From contig NZ_JAIEZN010000001.1 of the NCBI RefSeq assembly GCF_020169335.1, forward strand, positions 947,426-1,011,425: 64,000 bases of DNA. Reading direction: 5' to 3'. Both the position numbers and the translations under genes were made by a program. Position 1 is the stretch's first letter. The number at the start of each line of letters is the position of its first letter. Of this stretch, positions 51,072-60,268 are shown piece by piece. Source of the stretch: Devosia aquimaris. GTDB taxonomy: Bacteria > Pseudomonadota > Alphaproteobacteria > Rhizobiales > Devosiaceae. Under the pieces are notes generated by a model. That model searched no databases. It was given only the letters and a program-made list of their open reading frames with translations, and had not been told where the DNA came from.

Positions 51072-51974
51072 ATGAACAAGCCGGCACCAAAAGAACCGTC
51101 CATGGACGAGATCCTGTCGTCCATCAGGCAGATTATCGCCGACGACGACGCCGCCGGCGCGCCGCGCCGGCCCTCCATGCAGGCTGCCGCCGCGCCCATG
51201 GAAGCTGCTCCCGCCCGGTCTGCTGCCGGTTCGCTGGATCGTGACCTCAGCGACATGCTCGACGATATCGAGCCGCTGGCGCTGTCGCCCGCCCAGATCG
51301 TGTCCGATGACGACGATGTGGGTGGTTTCAGCTTTGACTCCATCCTCGCCGACACCGAACCCGCGGCTGCCGCCGAGGAAGAGGACGATCCCATGGCAGC
51401 TGCCATGGCGGCCGTGCCCAATCTGGTCGATCCCGAAGACATCGCCTTTGCGCCCGAGCCAGTGGAAGACGATCTGCCGTCTTTCGATCCGCCGCCGCAG
51501 CGCGCGCCGATGGCCGCGCCCAAGCCGCAGCCTGCCGCCGCAGCGCCGGCCCGCGCACCCGTGATGCCGGAGCCGGAGCCCGAACCCGAACCGGCGTTTG
51601 ACCCCGAGCCGGAGCCGGAACCCGAGTTTTCGCCCGTCGCCGCGATGGAAGAGCCCAGCTTCGATCCCGAGCCGGAAATGGCGGCACCCCCGCCGCGGCC
51701 GCAGCCGACAGTTGCCCAGGCGGCGCCCATGCCGGACGCGCGCCTGTCCAGCGACATGGCCGACCAGCTGCTCGAGCCGGCAACCCAGGCTGCCGTGCGC
51801 AGCTCGATCACCAAGCTCAATGGCCTGGGGCTGGGCAATGCCGGCGCCACCATCGAGTCGCTGATGCGCGACATGCTGCGCCCCATGCTCAAGGAATGGC
51901 TGGACGAGAACCTGCCGTCCGTCGTCGAGCGCATGGTGGAAAAGGAAATCGCCCGCATCTCGCGCGGCGACTGA
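51072..51974 (+). CDS. popZ: Polar organising protein PopZ (DUF2497)
   Basis: Acidic proline-rich protein of 300 residues. The N-terminal helix MDEILSSIRQIIADDD (residues about 11-26) is the DUF2497/PopZ partner-binding element; residues about 40-230 are a disordered P/E/A-rich linker including EPEPEPEPAF-type repeats; the C-terminal about 70 residues (TIESLMRDMLRPMLKEWLDE and NLPSVVERMVEKEIARIS) are the oligomerisation helices. PopZ forms pole-located condensates that anchor ParB/chromosome origins. The long acidic spacer is longer than in Caulobacter PopZ. ATG 51072; valS follows after 176 bases. Confidence 0.93.
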   Translation: MNKPAPKEPSMDEILSSIRQIIADDDAAGAPRRPSMQAAAAPMEAAPARSAAGSLDRDLSDMLDDIEPLALSPAQIVSDDDDVGGFSFDSILADTEPAAAAEEEDDPMAAAMAAVPNLVDPEDIAFAPEPVEDDLPSFDPPPQRAPMAAPKPQPAAAAPARAPVMPEPEPEPEPAFDPEPEPEPEFSPVAAMEEPSFDPEPEMAAPPPRPQPTVAQAAPMPDARLSSDMADQLLEPATQAAVRSSITKLNGLGLGNAGATIESLMRDMLRPMLKEWLDENLPSVVERMVEKEIARISRGD

Positions 51975-52017
51975 CCTTTCCGGCCGCGCGTGGCCTGTTC
52001 GATTGTCCGATGCCGAA

Positions 52018-52043
52018 TTGGCGCGCAGCCTATTGCGCGCCAA
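52018..52043. repeat. Perfect hairpin after popZ
   Basis: TTGGCGCGCA-GCCTAT-TGCGCGCCAA: 10-base perfect stem in the popZ-valS gap, 43 bases behind the popZ stop. Another stem, CCCGCCAG-CCTCC-CTGGCGGG, stands at 52108-52128 just before valS; neither has a good T-run. Confidence 0.7.
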
Positions 52044-52150
52044 AGCGCCGGTTGCAGTTGACCCCGCCAGCCGCATTTGCTTGAAGTCTGCCAACCTTGT
52101 TTTTCGGCCCGCCAGCCTCCCTGGCGGGTCTCTGCTGTTGCGAGTGACCC

Positions 52151-54910
52151 ATGCTTGAAAAGTCCTATGAGCCCGGCGCCGTCGAAACGCGCGTCTATGC
52201 CGACTGGCTCAAGGCCAATGCCTTTGCCGCCGGGGCAGGGGCCGCGCCCGGCGCCGAGACCTTCACCATCGTCATTCCGCCGCCCAATGTGACGGGCTCG
52301 CTGCATATCGGCCACGCGCTCAACAATACCATTCAGGACATCCTGGTGCGGTTCAACCGCATGCTGCGCAAGGATGTGCTCTGGCAGCCGGGCACAGACC
52401 ATGCCGGCATTGCCACCCAGATGATCGTCGAGCGCCAGCTGATGGAGCGCCAGCAGCCCGGTCGCCGCGAGATGGGCCGCGAGAAATTCGTCGAACGCGT
52501 CTGGGAATGGAAGGCCGAGAGCGGCGGCACGATCATGAACCAGCTCAAGCGCCTGGGCGCTTCGGCTGACTTTTCGCGTGAACGCTTCACCATGGGTGAG
52601 AACGGCGTCGCCGATGACCAGATGGTGCGCGCCGTCACCAAGGTGTTTGTCGAGCTGCACAAGCGCGGTCTGATCTATCGCGCCAAGCGCCTCGTCAACT
52701 GGCACCCTGGCCTGGAAACCGCGATCTCGGACCTCGAGGTCGAGAACATCGAGATCAAGGGCCACATGTGGCACCTGCGCTATCCGCTGGCTGATGGCGT
52801 AACCTACCAGTTCCCCATTGCGCATGATGAAGAGGGCAAGCCCACCGAGTGGGAAACCCGCGACTACATCATCGTCGCCACCACGCGCCCCGAAACCATG
52901 CTGGGCGACTCCGGCATTGCCGTGCACCCCACCGACGAGCGCTATGCCAGCCTGGTTGGCAAGTTCGTCGAGCTGCCGCTCGTCGGCCGCCGCATTCCCG
53001 TCGTCGCCGACGAATATGCCGACCCCGCCCTGGGCACGGGCGCGGTCAAGATCACGCCGGCGCATGACTTCAACGACTTTGAAGTCGGCGTCCGCAACAA
53101 TCTCGAGCAGATCAACGTATTCACCACCCAGGGCGCGATCATTTCGGCCGATTTCGTGCCGGAAGACCTGCGCGGGCTTGATCGCTTTGCTGCGCGCAAG
53201 GCCATCGTCGCCAAGCTGACCGCCCTGGCCGAAGCCGAGCCCACCCGTGGCCTGGCGTTCATCGAAGACAAAAAGATCATGGTGCCGCATGACGAGAAGA
53301 GCAAACTCGTCGTCATCGAGCCCTTCCTGACTGACCAGTGGTGGGTCAAGGCCGATGTGCTGGCGCAGCCGGCCATGGCCTCGGTGCGCGAAGGCCGCAC
53401 CAAATTCGTGCCGCAGCAATATGAGAACACCTATTTCGCCTGGCTGGAGAACATCAAGCCCTGGTGTATTTCGCGCCAGCTGTGGTGGGGTCATCAGATC
53501 CCGGCCTGGTATGGCCCGGACAATGAAGCCTTCGTCGCCCAGAGCGAGGCCGAAGCCCAGGCGCTGGCCGATGCCCACTATGGCAAGCCCGTAACGCTCA
53601 AGCGCGACGAAGATGTGCTCGATACTTGGTTCTCCTCGGCCCTGTGGCCCTTCTCGACCCTGGGCTGGCCCGACGACACCGCCGAACTGCGTCGTTACTA
53701 TCCCACCGACGTGCTGGTCACCGGCTTTGACATCATCTTCTTCTGGGTCGCCCGCATGATGATGATGGGGCTCGAATTCCTCAAGGAAGAGCCCTTCCAC
53801 ACTGTCTACATGCACGCCCTGGTCCGCGACGAAAAGGGCCAGAAGATGAGCAAGACCAAGGGCAATGTCATCGATCCGCTGAACCTGATCGACCAGTACG
53901 GCGCCGATGCGACGCGCTTCACCCTGGCGGCCATGGCCGCGCAGGGACGCGATCTCAAGCTCTCCATCAGCCGCGTCGAGGGCTATCGCAACTTCGTCAC
54001 CAAGATCTGGAACGCTGCGCGCTTCCTCGAGATGAACGAATGCCGCCGCGTCGACGGCTTCGATCCCAAGGGCAACACGCTGGCGCTCAACCGCTGGATT
54101 GTCGGTGCCACCGCGCGTGCGGCCGCTGCCGTCAGCAAGGGCATCGTCGACTATAAGTTCAACGAAGCCTCCAATGCCGCCTATGACTTCGTCTGGGGCA
54201 CCTTCTGCGACTGGTATGTCGAATTCGCCAAGCCGGTGTTCATGGGCGAGGACGAGGCCGCCAAGGCCGAGACCCGCGCCACTGCGGCCTGGGCGCTCGA
54301 CCAGATCCTGTTGATCCTCCATCCCTTCATGCCCTTCGTTACCGAAGAGCTGTGGGCTGAGACCGGCAAGTTCGGCCCGGCGCGTGACAACATGCTGATC
54401 CTCTCCGACTGGCCTGATCTGGCGGGCCTCGAGGATGCCGAAGCCGATGCCGAGCTGACCTGGCTGATCGACGTGATCACCAATGTGCGCTCGGTGCGCA
54501 GCGAAATGAACGTGCCCGCCGGCGCCAAGCTGCCGCTGGTGGTGGTGGGCGCGGGCGACACCACGCTCAAGCGCCTCGTCGCCGGCACCTCGCTCATCAC
54601 CCGCCTGGCGCGGCTGGAGAGCATTTCGCCCCAGAACGAGGTGCCCGGCGAGTCGGCGCAGTTCGTCGTCGGCGAAGCCACCTGGGCATTGCCGCTGGCC
54701 GAGTTCATCGACATCCCGACCGAAAAGGCGCGGCTGGAAAAGGAAGTCGGCAAGCTCGACGCCGAGGTCAGCCAGATCGACAAGAAGCTCGGCAATGAGC
54801 AGTTTGTCGCCAAGGCGCCCGAGGAAGTGATCGAGGAGCAGAAGGCCCGTCGCGAAGCCGCCGTCGAGCGGCGCCACCATATCGCCGAGGCGCTCAAGCG
54901 CCTCAGCTAA
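52151..54910 (+). CDS. valS: Valyl-tRNA synthetase
   Basis: Class I synthetase of 919 residues. Catalytic domain with PNVTGSLHIGHALNNT (HIGH) at about residue 45, an editing domain around residues 200-320 (TTRPETMLGDSGIAVHPTDE), the zinc-less KMSKS region QKMSKTKGNVIDP at about residue 575, the anticodon-binding domain, and a C-terminal coiled coil EKARLEKEVGKLDAEV that is specific to ValRS. ATG 52151 has little SD; the frame opens with a typical LEKSYEPGAVE. The gene shows a strong antisense open frame caused by high GC. Confidence 0.97.
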   Translation: MLEKSYEPGAVETRVYADWLKANAFAAGAGAAPGAETFTIVIPPPNVTGSLHIGHALNNTIQDILVRFNRMLRKDVLWQPGTDHAGIATQMIVERQLMERQQPGRREMGREKFVERVWEWKAESGGTIMNQLKRLGASADFSRERFTMGENGVADDQMVRAVTKVFVELHKRGLIYRAKRLVNWHPGLETAISDLEVENIEIKGHMWHLRYPLADGVTYQFPIAHDEEGKPTEWETRDYIIVATTRPETMLGDSGIAVHPTDERYASLVGKFVELPLVGRRIPVVADEYADPALGTGAVKITPAHDFNDFEVGVRNNLEQINVFTTQGAIISADFVPEDLRGLDRFAARKAIVAKLTALAEAEPTRGLAFIEDKKIMVPHDEKSKLVVIEPFLTDQWWVKADVLAQPAMASVREGRTKFVPQQYENTYFAWLENIKPWCISRQLWWGHQIPAWYGPDNEAFVAQSEAEAQALADAHYGKPVTLKRDEDVLDTWFSSALWPFSTLGWPDDTAELRRYYPTDVLVTGFDIIFFWVARMMMMGLEFLKEEPFHTVYMHALVRDEKGQKMSKTKGNVIDPLNLIDQYGADATRFTLAAMAAQGRDLKLSISRVEGYRNFVTKIWNAARFLEMNECRRVDGFDPKGNTLALNRWIVGATARAAAAVSKGIVDYKFNEASNAAYDFVWGTFCDWYVEFAKPVFMGEDEAAKAETRATAAWALDQILLILHPFMPFVTEELWAETGKFGPARDNMLILSDWPDLAGLEDAEADAELTWLIDVITNVRSVRSEMNVPAGAKLPLVVVGAGDTTLKRLVAGTSLITRLARLESISPQNEVPGESAQFVVGEATWALPLAEFIDIPTEKARLEKEVGKLDAEVSQIDKKLGNEQFVAKAPEEVIEEQKARREAAVERRHHIAEALKRLS

Positions 54911-54987
54911 TTCCGGAATCGGACCGGCACCCGCTTTTCGCGGGGCCGGGCCGGTGCGGATTGCTGTCAACCGAAGCGAGATCGAGC

Positions 54988-55995
54988 ATGGATGACACAC
55001 CCCGCGAACCGCCCACCAGGGCCATGCAGAATGGCATGATCGGCGTCGGCGCTGTGCTGATTTTTGACGGCAAGGGCGGTGTGGTGCGCATCGAGCCGAC
55101 CGCCGAGACGCCCAGGATTCCGCCGCGCGGCTTCAAGCTGGTCTGCGGCAACTCCAAGGCGCCCGAATTCAAGGTCTGGCTCAAGGAAGAGCTGGGCGTG
55201 TTTAACGCCGACCTGCTCACCGTGCCCAGTACGCGCTCGCGCTGCACCGTCATCGAAGACCGCGCCATGGTGGTGATGCGTGTCGCCCGGCCCGGTGCCG
55301 AGCCCGACGACATGGGGCGGCAATTGCTGACCCTGTGGATCGAAAAGGGCCGGGTGATCATCGCCTCCGAGCTCAACATTCTGGACTTTCTGGGCCTCAC
55401 CAAATGGGAAGCCTCCCATCACGCGCCGGTGTCGCCCGCCGATCTGGTTGCCCGCCTGGGCCTGCGCGCGGCCGATCGACTCGAACCCCTCGTTGAGCGT
55501 CTCGGCGATCGGCTCGACGAGATCGAGGAATCGCTGATCATCCAGAACACCTCGCGCGCCCAGGGCAAGCTCAGCCATCTGCGCCGCACGCTCATCAGCT
55601 TCCGCCGCATCGTCTGGCCGCAGCGCGATGTGCTCAATACGCTCGAAATCGAAGACCTGTCGCATTTCTCCCCGCGCGACCGCATGCGTCTGCGCGAGGC
55701 ATCGGCCCGCTCGGCCCGGCTGGGTGACGAGTTGCAGGCGTTGTCTGAACGCGCTGTGCTGGTGCATGAGCAGATCATCGACGCCCGCGCCGAACAGATG
55801 AACCACACCATGATGGTGCTTGCGGCGGTGACGGTGGTGTTCATGCCGCTGACGCTGCTGACCGGCGCCCTGGGCATGAATGTGTCCGGCATCCCCTTTT
55901 CGGATAATCCCCATGCCTTCTGGGTGGTCTGTGCCGCCCTGTTCGGCATGTCGCTGGGCATCATCTGGTGGATGCGCCGTCGCCGCTGGCTCTGA
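54988..55995 (+). CDS. zntB: CorA-family zinc/magnesium transporter (ZntB-like)
   Basis: Inner-membrane cation transporter of 335 residues. Long cytoplasmic N-terminal domain, coiled helix region about 170-270, then two C-terminal helices with the GALGMNVSG signature (GMN motif at about residues 299-301) between them. The N-terminal part resembles ZntB more than CorA in length. ATG 54988 chosen because it avoids the 9-codon leader from 54961. Starts 77 bases after valS. Metal specificity (Zn or Mg) cannot be read from the sequence. Confidence 0.88.
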   Translation: MDDTPREPPTRAMQNGMIGVGAVLIFDGKGGVVRIEPTAETPRIPPRGFKLVCGNSKAPEFKVWLKEELGVFNADLLTVPSTRSRCTVIEDRAMVVMRVARPGAEPDDMGRQLLTLWIEKGRVIIASELNILDFLGLTKWEASHHAPVSPADLVARLGLRAADRLEPLVERLGDRLDEIEESLIIQNTSRAQGKLSHLRRTLISFRRIVWPQRDVLNTLEIEDLSHFSPRDRMRLREASARSARLGDELQALSERAVLVHEQIIDARAEQMNHTMMVLAAVTVVFMPLTLLTGALGMNVSGIPFSDNPHAFWVVCAALFGMSLGIIWWMRRRRWL

Positions 55996-56038
55996 CGTAG
56001 ATGAGGCCCCGTGCGATGCGCCCGGAGCCCATATTTGT

Positions 56039-57886
56039 CTAGATACGCGCCTGGACGCGATGCAGCCCGGCATAAAGCCCGTCGGCAGCCATCAACTGGT
56101 CATGCGTGCCTTCTTCGCCAATGCCATTGGGCGTCAGCACCAGGATGCGGTCGGCCTGTCGGACAGTCGACAGCCGATGCGCAATCACAATGGTGGTGCG
56201 CCCCTTGGCCAGCGACAACAGCGACTGTTGCACCGCTCGTTCGCTGTCATTGTCGAGGGCGCTGGTGGCCTCGTCAAAGATCAGGATGGCCGGGTCCTTG
56301 AGGAAGGTGCGGGCAATGGTCAGGCGCTGCTTCTGCCCGCCCGAGAGCTTGACGCCGCGTTGGCCGATGTCGGTGTCATAGCCGCGGGGCAGGGCCATGA
56401 TGAACTCATGCGCATTGGCCGCCTTGGCCGCCGCGATGATGTCGTCATCGCTGGCATCGGGACGACCATAGCGCAGATTGTCCGCCACGGTGCCGCTGAA
56501 CAGATAGACATCCTGCTGCACCACGCCGATGCTGCGCCGCAGCGAGGCCAGCGTCAGTGACCGCACGTCCCGGCCATCGATGCTGACCGAACCTGATTCC
56601 ACATCGTAAAAGCGCGGGATCAGCGCACAGAAGGTGCTCTTGCCGACGCCCGATGGTCCGACCAGGGCGACGAATTCGCCCGGCCGGATATCGAGCGACA
56701 ACCCGTCGAACACCAGCCGCCCATCGCTTTCGTAGCGGAAGGCGACGGTGTCGAAGCGGATCGCCCCGGCCACCTCGCCGATATCGACGGCGCCGGGCGC
56801 GTCGACGATGTCGGGCTCTTCCTCCAGCAGCTCCATGGCGCGCACGAAGCCGGTATAGCCCTCCTGCCAGAGGCGGATGAAGTTATCCAGCCGCCGGATG
56901 GGGTCGACCAGCACCCCGACGCAGAGCAGGAAGGTCAGCATGTCCGAGACACTGAGCTGGGCATGCAGGATGCGGATCGCGCCCGCAACAATGACCAGAA
57001 TCGTCACCAGTTGCGAAAACCCATCCATGCCCGACCACAGCAGCGCCTCGCTGCGGTAGCCGTCGCGACGGCTTTCGAAGAAACGCTGGTTCTCGACGTC
57101 GAAGCGGCGCAGCTCGTCACCTTCATTAGCGAAGGACTGCACCACCCGGACGCCGGCCAGCGCGTCCTCGACCCGTTCATTGACTGCCGCGATCTGCTCC
57201 TTGCTGCCCTTGAGCGCCACATGCATGCGCCGGTTGAAGTGGCGGGCATAGGCCACTGCCAGCGGCGTCAGCAGCACGATCAGGCTGGCCAGCACCGGAT
57301 CGATGTAGATGAGGACCGCCAGGGCCCCGACGAATTTGAGCAGGCCGATGGCCAGGTCTTCCGGCCCATGGTGGAACAACTCGCCCAGCCAGAGCGAGTC
57401 ATTGCTGATCCGGCTCATCAACTGCCCGACGCGCTGGCGGTCGTAGAAGCTGAACGACAGCTTCTGGCAATGCTCGAACAGCTCGCGCCGCACATCGGCT
57501 TCGATGCGGGCGCCCATCACATGGCCCTTGTAGTCCACGAAATAGGTGGCCAGCGTCTGCACCAGGAAGATGGCCAGCATGATGCCGCCCATGACCAGAA
57601 TGGGCACAAGCCCATTGTCGCCATCCTTGAGATCAACCAGGTGGCTGGTGATGTAGTTGGCGCAAAGCGGCAGTGCGACAGCCGTCGCTGCCACCAGAAC
57701 GGCGCAACCGAGGACTGCGGCAAGCAGGGCGCGGTGCGGTCGATAATAGCCCACGAAACGGGCAAAGCGTGGACGCGTCAGCGCCTCGGCAAGGCCCGAC
57801 GGGCGGTGTTTAGGGAAAAGGCGAGCGAGAAGGCTCTTACGGCTGGCGTCTGTTTGCGCCCCCGTCCACGGAGTTTGAGAGGTCAT
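56039..57886 (-). CDS. ABC exporter (MsbA/type-1 lipid-export fold)
   Basis: Half-transporter of 615 residues with an N-terminal six-helix transmembrane domain (FVGYYRPHRALLAAVLGCAV onward) and a C-terminal ATPase: Walker A VGPSGVGKST, signature LSGGQKQRLTIART, Walker B ILIFDEATSALDN, switch TTIVIAHRLSTV. It functions as a homodimer. Homology to MsbA and NdvA/ChvA-type glucan exporters is too general to assign a substrate. No neighbour gene in operon with it; it is divergent from the 715-base gap that leads to exoR, which might suggest an envelope role. Confidence 0.9.
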   Translation of the reverse strand: MTSQTPWTGAQTDASRKSLLARLFPKHRPSGLAEALTRPRFARFVGYYRPHRALLAAVLGCAVLVAATAVALPLCANYITSHLVDLKDGDNGLVPILVMGGIMLAIFLVQTLATYFVDYKGHVMGARIEADVRRELFEHCQKLSFSFYDRQRVGQLMSRISNDSLWLGELFHHGPEDLAIGLLKFVGALAVLIYIDPVLASLIVLLTPLAVAYARHFNRRMHVALKGSKEQIAAVNERVEDALAGVRVVQSFANEGDELRRFDVENQRFFESRRDGYRSEALLWSGMDGFSQLVTILVIVAGAIRILHAQLSVSDMLTFLLCVGVLVDPIRRLDNFIRLWQEGYTGFVRAMELLEEEPDIVDAPGAVDIGEVAGAIRFDTVAFRYESDGRLVFDGLSLDIRPGEFVALVGPSGVGKSTFCALIPRFYDVESGSVSIDGRDVRSLTLASLRRSIGVVQQDVYLFSGTVADNLRYGRPDASDDDIIAAAKAANAHEFIMALPRGYDTDIGQRGVKLSGGQKQRLTIARTFLKDPAILIFDEATSALDNDSERAVQQSLLSLAKGRTTIVIAHRLSTVRQADRILVLTPNGIGEEGTHDQLMAADGLYAGLHRVQARI

Positions 57887-58601
57887 AACCGATGATGTTC
57901 GAATGATGGGAAATGGAGTTCAGAGCGGACAGGGTTTTCATCGGTTGCTCCCAGGCGTGGACGTGCACATGGTTGTGCAGATGGCAGGACCATGAGCGGG
58001 CAAAGGCGCGCCGGCAACAGATTTTGTCGAGGTCAGCGACGGAAGGTCGGTGGCTGTGGCAGCCTCGACACGCTTGGCACGGCCCGCAGATGTGACGATT
58101 CAGCAACAAAATACGTCAAACGATTTCGCCGGCGCGTTTCGCAACGATTTGGCGATATTTGTCGCCACAATCTGCCGCTATCGAATTTATAGGCATCCGG
58201 GGGCGGGTGACTACAGTTGCGGCCATCAGTTCGGCGGGCGCCTGCTTGTGCAGGTCCGGTCGAGCAGCTTGGCTTCTGCTCTCTAGCGAGAGCGACGGCT
58301 GTAATGTGGCGGGAAGGCGGGACGGCGACGTGGCCAGCAGATCTGCAGATAGGTCGATAATTCCGATGGCGCTGATCAGCCTGCCACCAAGCGCAATTTT
58401 GTGAACGGCTCGGCTTCAATGCGGTCACAAACGAAGTTTACCAAATTCTTAATGCTGGCGTTGCGCGTGGTCAGTCGACACCCGATGATGTGGGTCGGAG
58501 GCCATGCGGACGCTGGGGCATCTGGCGCTGCGGCGCCGGGTTTGCCCGGTAACAGAAGTGTTCTGAATGGCGCCCGCGTCTTGGCGGGCGAAAGGAGTAT
58601 T
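57887..58601. other. 715-base gene-free stretch between ABC exporter and exoR
   Basis: No convincing gene on either strand; the open frames here are short, Arg/Ser-rich shadows. Less GC-rich around 58090-58200. It holds the inverted repeat TGGCGA-TATTTG-TCGCCA (58150-58167) and, just before exoR, hairpins CCGGG-TTTG-CCCGG (58536-58549) and CGCCCGC-GTCTTG-GCGGGCG (58571-58590), the latter ending at the start of the exoR ribosome-binding site AAAGGAG. It must contain promoters for both divergent genes and may carry a small RNA. Confidence 0.55.
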
Positions 58602-59411
58602 ATGCGCATCGAGAGGGATAAGCCCTTCACGTCCGTTGCGCTGGCAGCCGCCCTGTCCCTGTGTGTGGCTGTGCTGCCCGTGCAGGCCCAGACAGCGGCG
58701 GATGCTGCGCTCGACATGGCCAACTTGCTCGACGGTGCTGGTGGTGGTGTGTCAAGCGGCGAGCTGATTGCCGCTTTGCAGAACGCCGCTGACGCAGGTC
58801 AGCCCATGGCTATGTGGCAGCTTGGCACCATGTACGAGAACGGTGAGGGCGTGGACCGCGACCCCGCCAAGGCCTTCGGCTATTTTGCCCAGATTGCCAA
58901 CCAGCACGCCGACACCGCGCCGCGCGGTGTGGAGGCCGACATTGTCGCGCGCTCCTTCGTCAAGGTTGGCGAGTATTACAAGGACGGTCTGCCCGACGCC
59001 GGCATTGCCGCGGATTCTGGCCGCGCCCATGCGCTGCTGCTGCATGCCGCGACCTATTTCGGCGACGCGGACGCCCAGTATCGCGTTGGCCTGCTCTATC
59101 TCAACGAGGAGGAGCTTGGCGTGAACCCGCTGCAGAGTGCCCGCTGGTTCTCTTTGGCTGCCCGCAAGGGCCATTGCCCGGCGCAGGCGCATCTGGGTGA
59201 CCTGCTGTTCGCTGGCATGGACGGCATCGCCGCTCAGCCTGTGGAAGGGCTGATGTGGCTGACCATCGCGCAGCAGCGCTGTGCCACCACGTCGGATGCC
59301 GCCTGGGTCAACAAGATGTTCGACAATGCCATGTCGCTGTCGACGCCGGATGAACAGACCGAGGCGTCCCAGCTGGCCAAGACCATCGCGCCACAGGTCG
59401 CAGGCTTCTGA
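58602..59411 (+). CDS. exoR: ExoR, periplasmic Sel1-repeat regulator of exopolysaccharide/motility
   Basis: 269 residues: signal peptide (VALAAALSLCVAVLPVQAQ) and about four to five Sel1-like repeats, e.g. MWQLGTMYENGEGVDRDPAK, ATYFGDADAQYRVGLLY, ARWFSLAARKGHCPAQAHLG and VEGLMWLTIAQQR. These segments match rhizobial ExoR, which binds and inhibits the ExoS sensor kinase and so controls succinoglycan and flagella. ATG 58602 with AAAGGAG 5 bases upstream; the open frame before it would lack a signal peptide. Its mRNA leader has a hairpin abutting the SD. ExoS/ChvI are not in the window. Confidence 0.88.
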   Translation: MRIERDKPFTSVALAAALSLCVAVLPVQAQTAADAALDMANLLDGAGGGVSSGELIAALQNAADAGQPMAMWQLGTMYENGEGVDRDPAKAFGYFAQIANQHADTAPRGVEADIVARSFVKVGEYYKDGLPDAGIAADSGRAHALLLHAATYFGDADAQYRVGLLYLNEEELGVNPLQSARWFSLAARKGHCPAQAHLGDLLFAGMDGIAAQPVEGLMWLTIAQQRCATTSDAAWVNKMFDNAMSLSTPDEQTEASQLAKTIAPQVAGF

Positions 59412-59437
59412 GCCCTGTGGCCGCGATGCGGCCGTGA

Positions 59438-60217
59438 TCAAAGGCGGAACTGGCCCTCGACCGGCACGTGGTCGCTCGGCTTGTCCCAGCCGCGCACATC
59501 CTTGTGGACGGTGACACCATCGAGCAGATCTGCCGCCTGCGGCGACAGCATCAGATGGTCGATGCGGATGCCGGCATTGCGGCGCCATGCGCCCGCCTGG
59601 AAATCCCAGAACGTATAGGCGGCCTCTTCCGTGGTCGCGCGCAGCGCATCGGTCATGCCCATGTTGGCCAGCGTGCGGAAGCGTTCGAGGCTCTCCGGAC
59701 GATAGAGGGCATCGCCCCACCACGCCTGCGGATCATGGGCGTCGATGGGCGAGGGGATCAGGTTGAAGTCACCCAGCAGCACGAAAGGTTCTTCGAGAGC
59801 CAGGCGCTCGGCGACGAAATCCTCGAGTCGGCGCATCCAGGCCAGCTTGTAGGGGAATTTCTCGCTGTCCACCGGATTGCCATTGGGCAGATAGATGCCA
59901 CAGACTCGCACGACGCCGGTTTCCACCGAGAACACGCCTTCGATCAGCCGCGCCTGTTCGTCACTGTCATCTCCCGGCAGTCCGCGGGTGACCTCGTCAA
60001 AGGGCAATAGCGACAGGATGGCCACGCCATTCCAGCTCTTCTGGCCATGCGTCTCGACATTATAGCCCAGCGCCTCGATCTCGGCGCGGGGAAAGCCCTC
60101 GTCGACCGACTTGATCTCCTGCAGCACGACGATATCGGGCTTCTCCTGCGCCAGCCACGTCAGGAGCAGCTCGAGCCGGGCCTTGATGCCGTTGATGTTC
60201 CAGGTCGCAATGCGCAT
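59438..60217 (-). CDS. xthA: Exodeoxyribonuclease III (AP endonuclease)
   Basis: 259 residues. Metal-dependent 3'-to-5' exonuclease and AP endonuclease of base-excision repair. Seen: MRIATWNINGIKARLELLL with N, LQEIK with the metal glutamate, YLPNGNP, LLGDFNLIPSPIDAHDP with D-x-N, and the SDHVPVEGQFRL end with the catalytic H. Converges on exoR with 26 bases between stops. Neighbouring position to exoR is found in rhizobia as I recall it. Confidence 0.94.
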   Translation of the reverse strand: MRIATWNINGIKARLELLLTWLAQEKPDIVVLQEIKSVDEGFPRAEIEALGYNVETHGQKSWNGVAILSLLPFDEVTRGLPGDDSDEQARLIEGVFSVETGVVRVCGIYLPNGNPVDSEKFPYKLAWMRRLEDFVAERLALEEPFVLLGDFNLIPSPIDAHDPQAWWGDALYRPESLERFRTLANMGMTDALRATTEEAAYTFWDFQAGAWRRNAGIRIDHLMLSPQAADLLDGVTVHKDVRGWDKPSDHVPVEGQFRL

Positions 60218-60268
60218 GTCAGCCTCCGTGGTGCCGAACGCTACTCATCCAGCGGGCAGGGGGCAACA

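Noticed and set aside
51005-55000. 1331-codon minus-strand open frame opposite popZ and valS
   Set aside because: It lies wholly antisense to two well-supported genes, has low-complexity Gly/Ser/Arg composition and no domain; long antisense frames are expected in GC-rich DNA.
58033-58428. 131-codon minus-strand frame in the exoR upstream gap
   Set aside because: Arg/Pro/Ser-rich with no domain, weak start; treated as chance.
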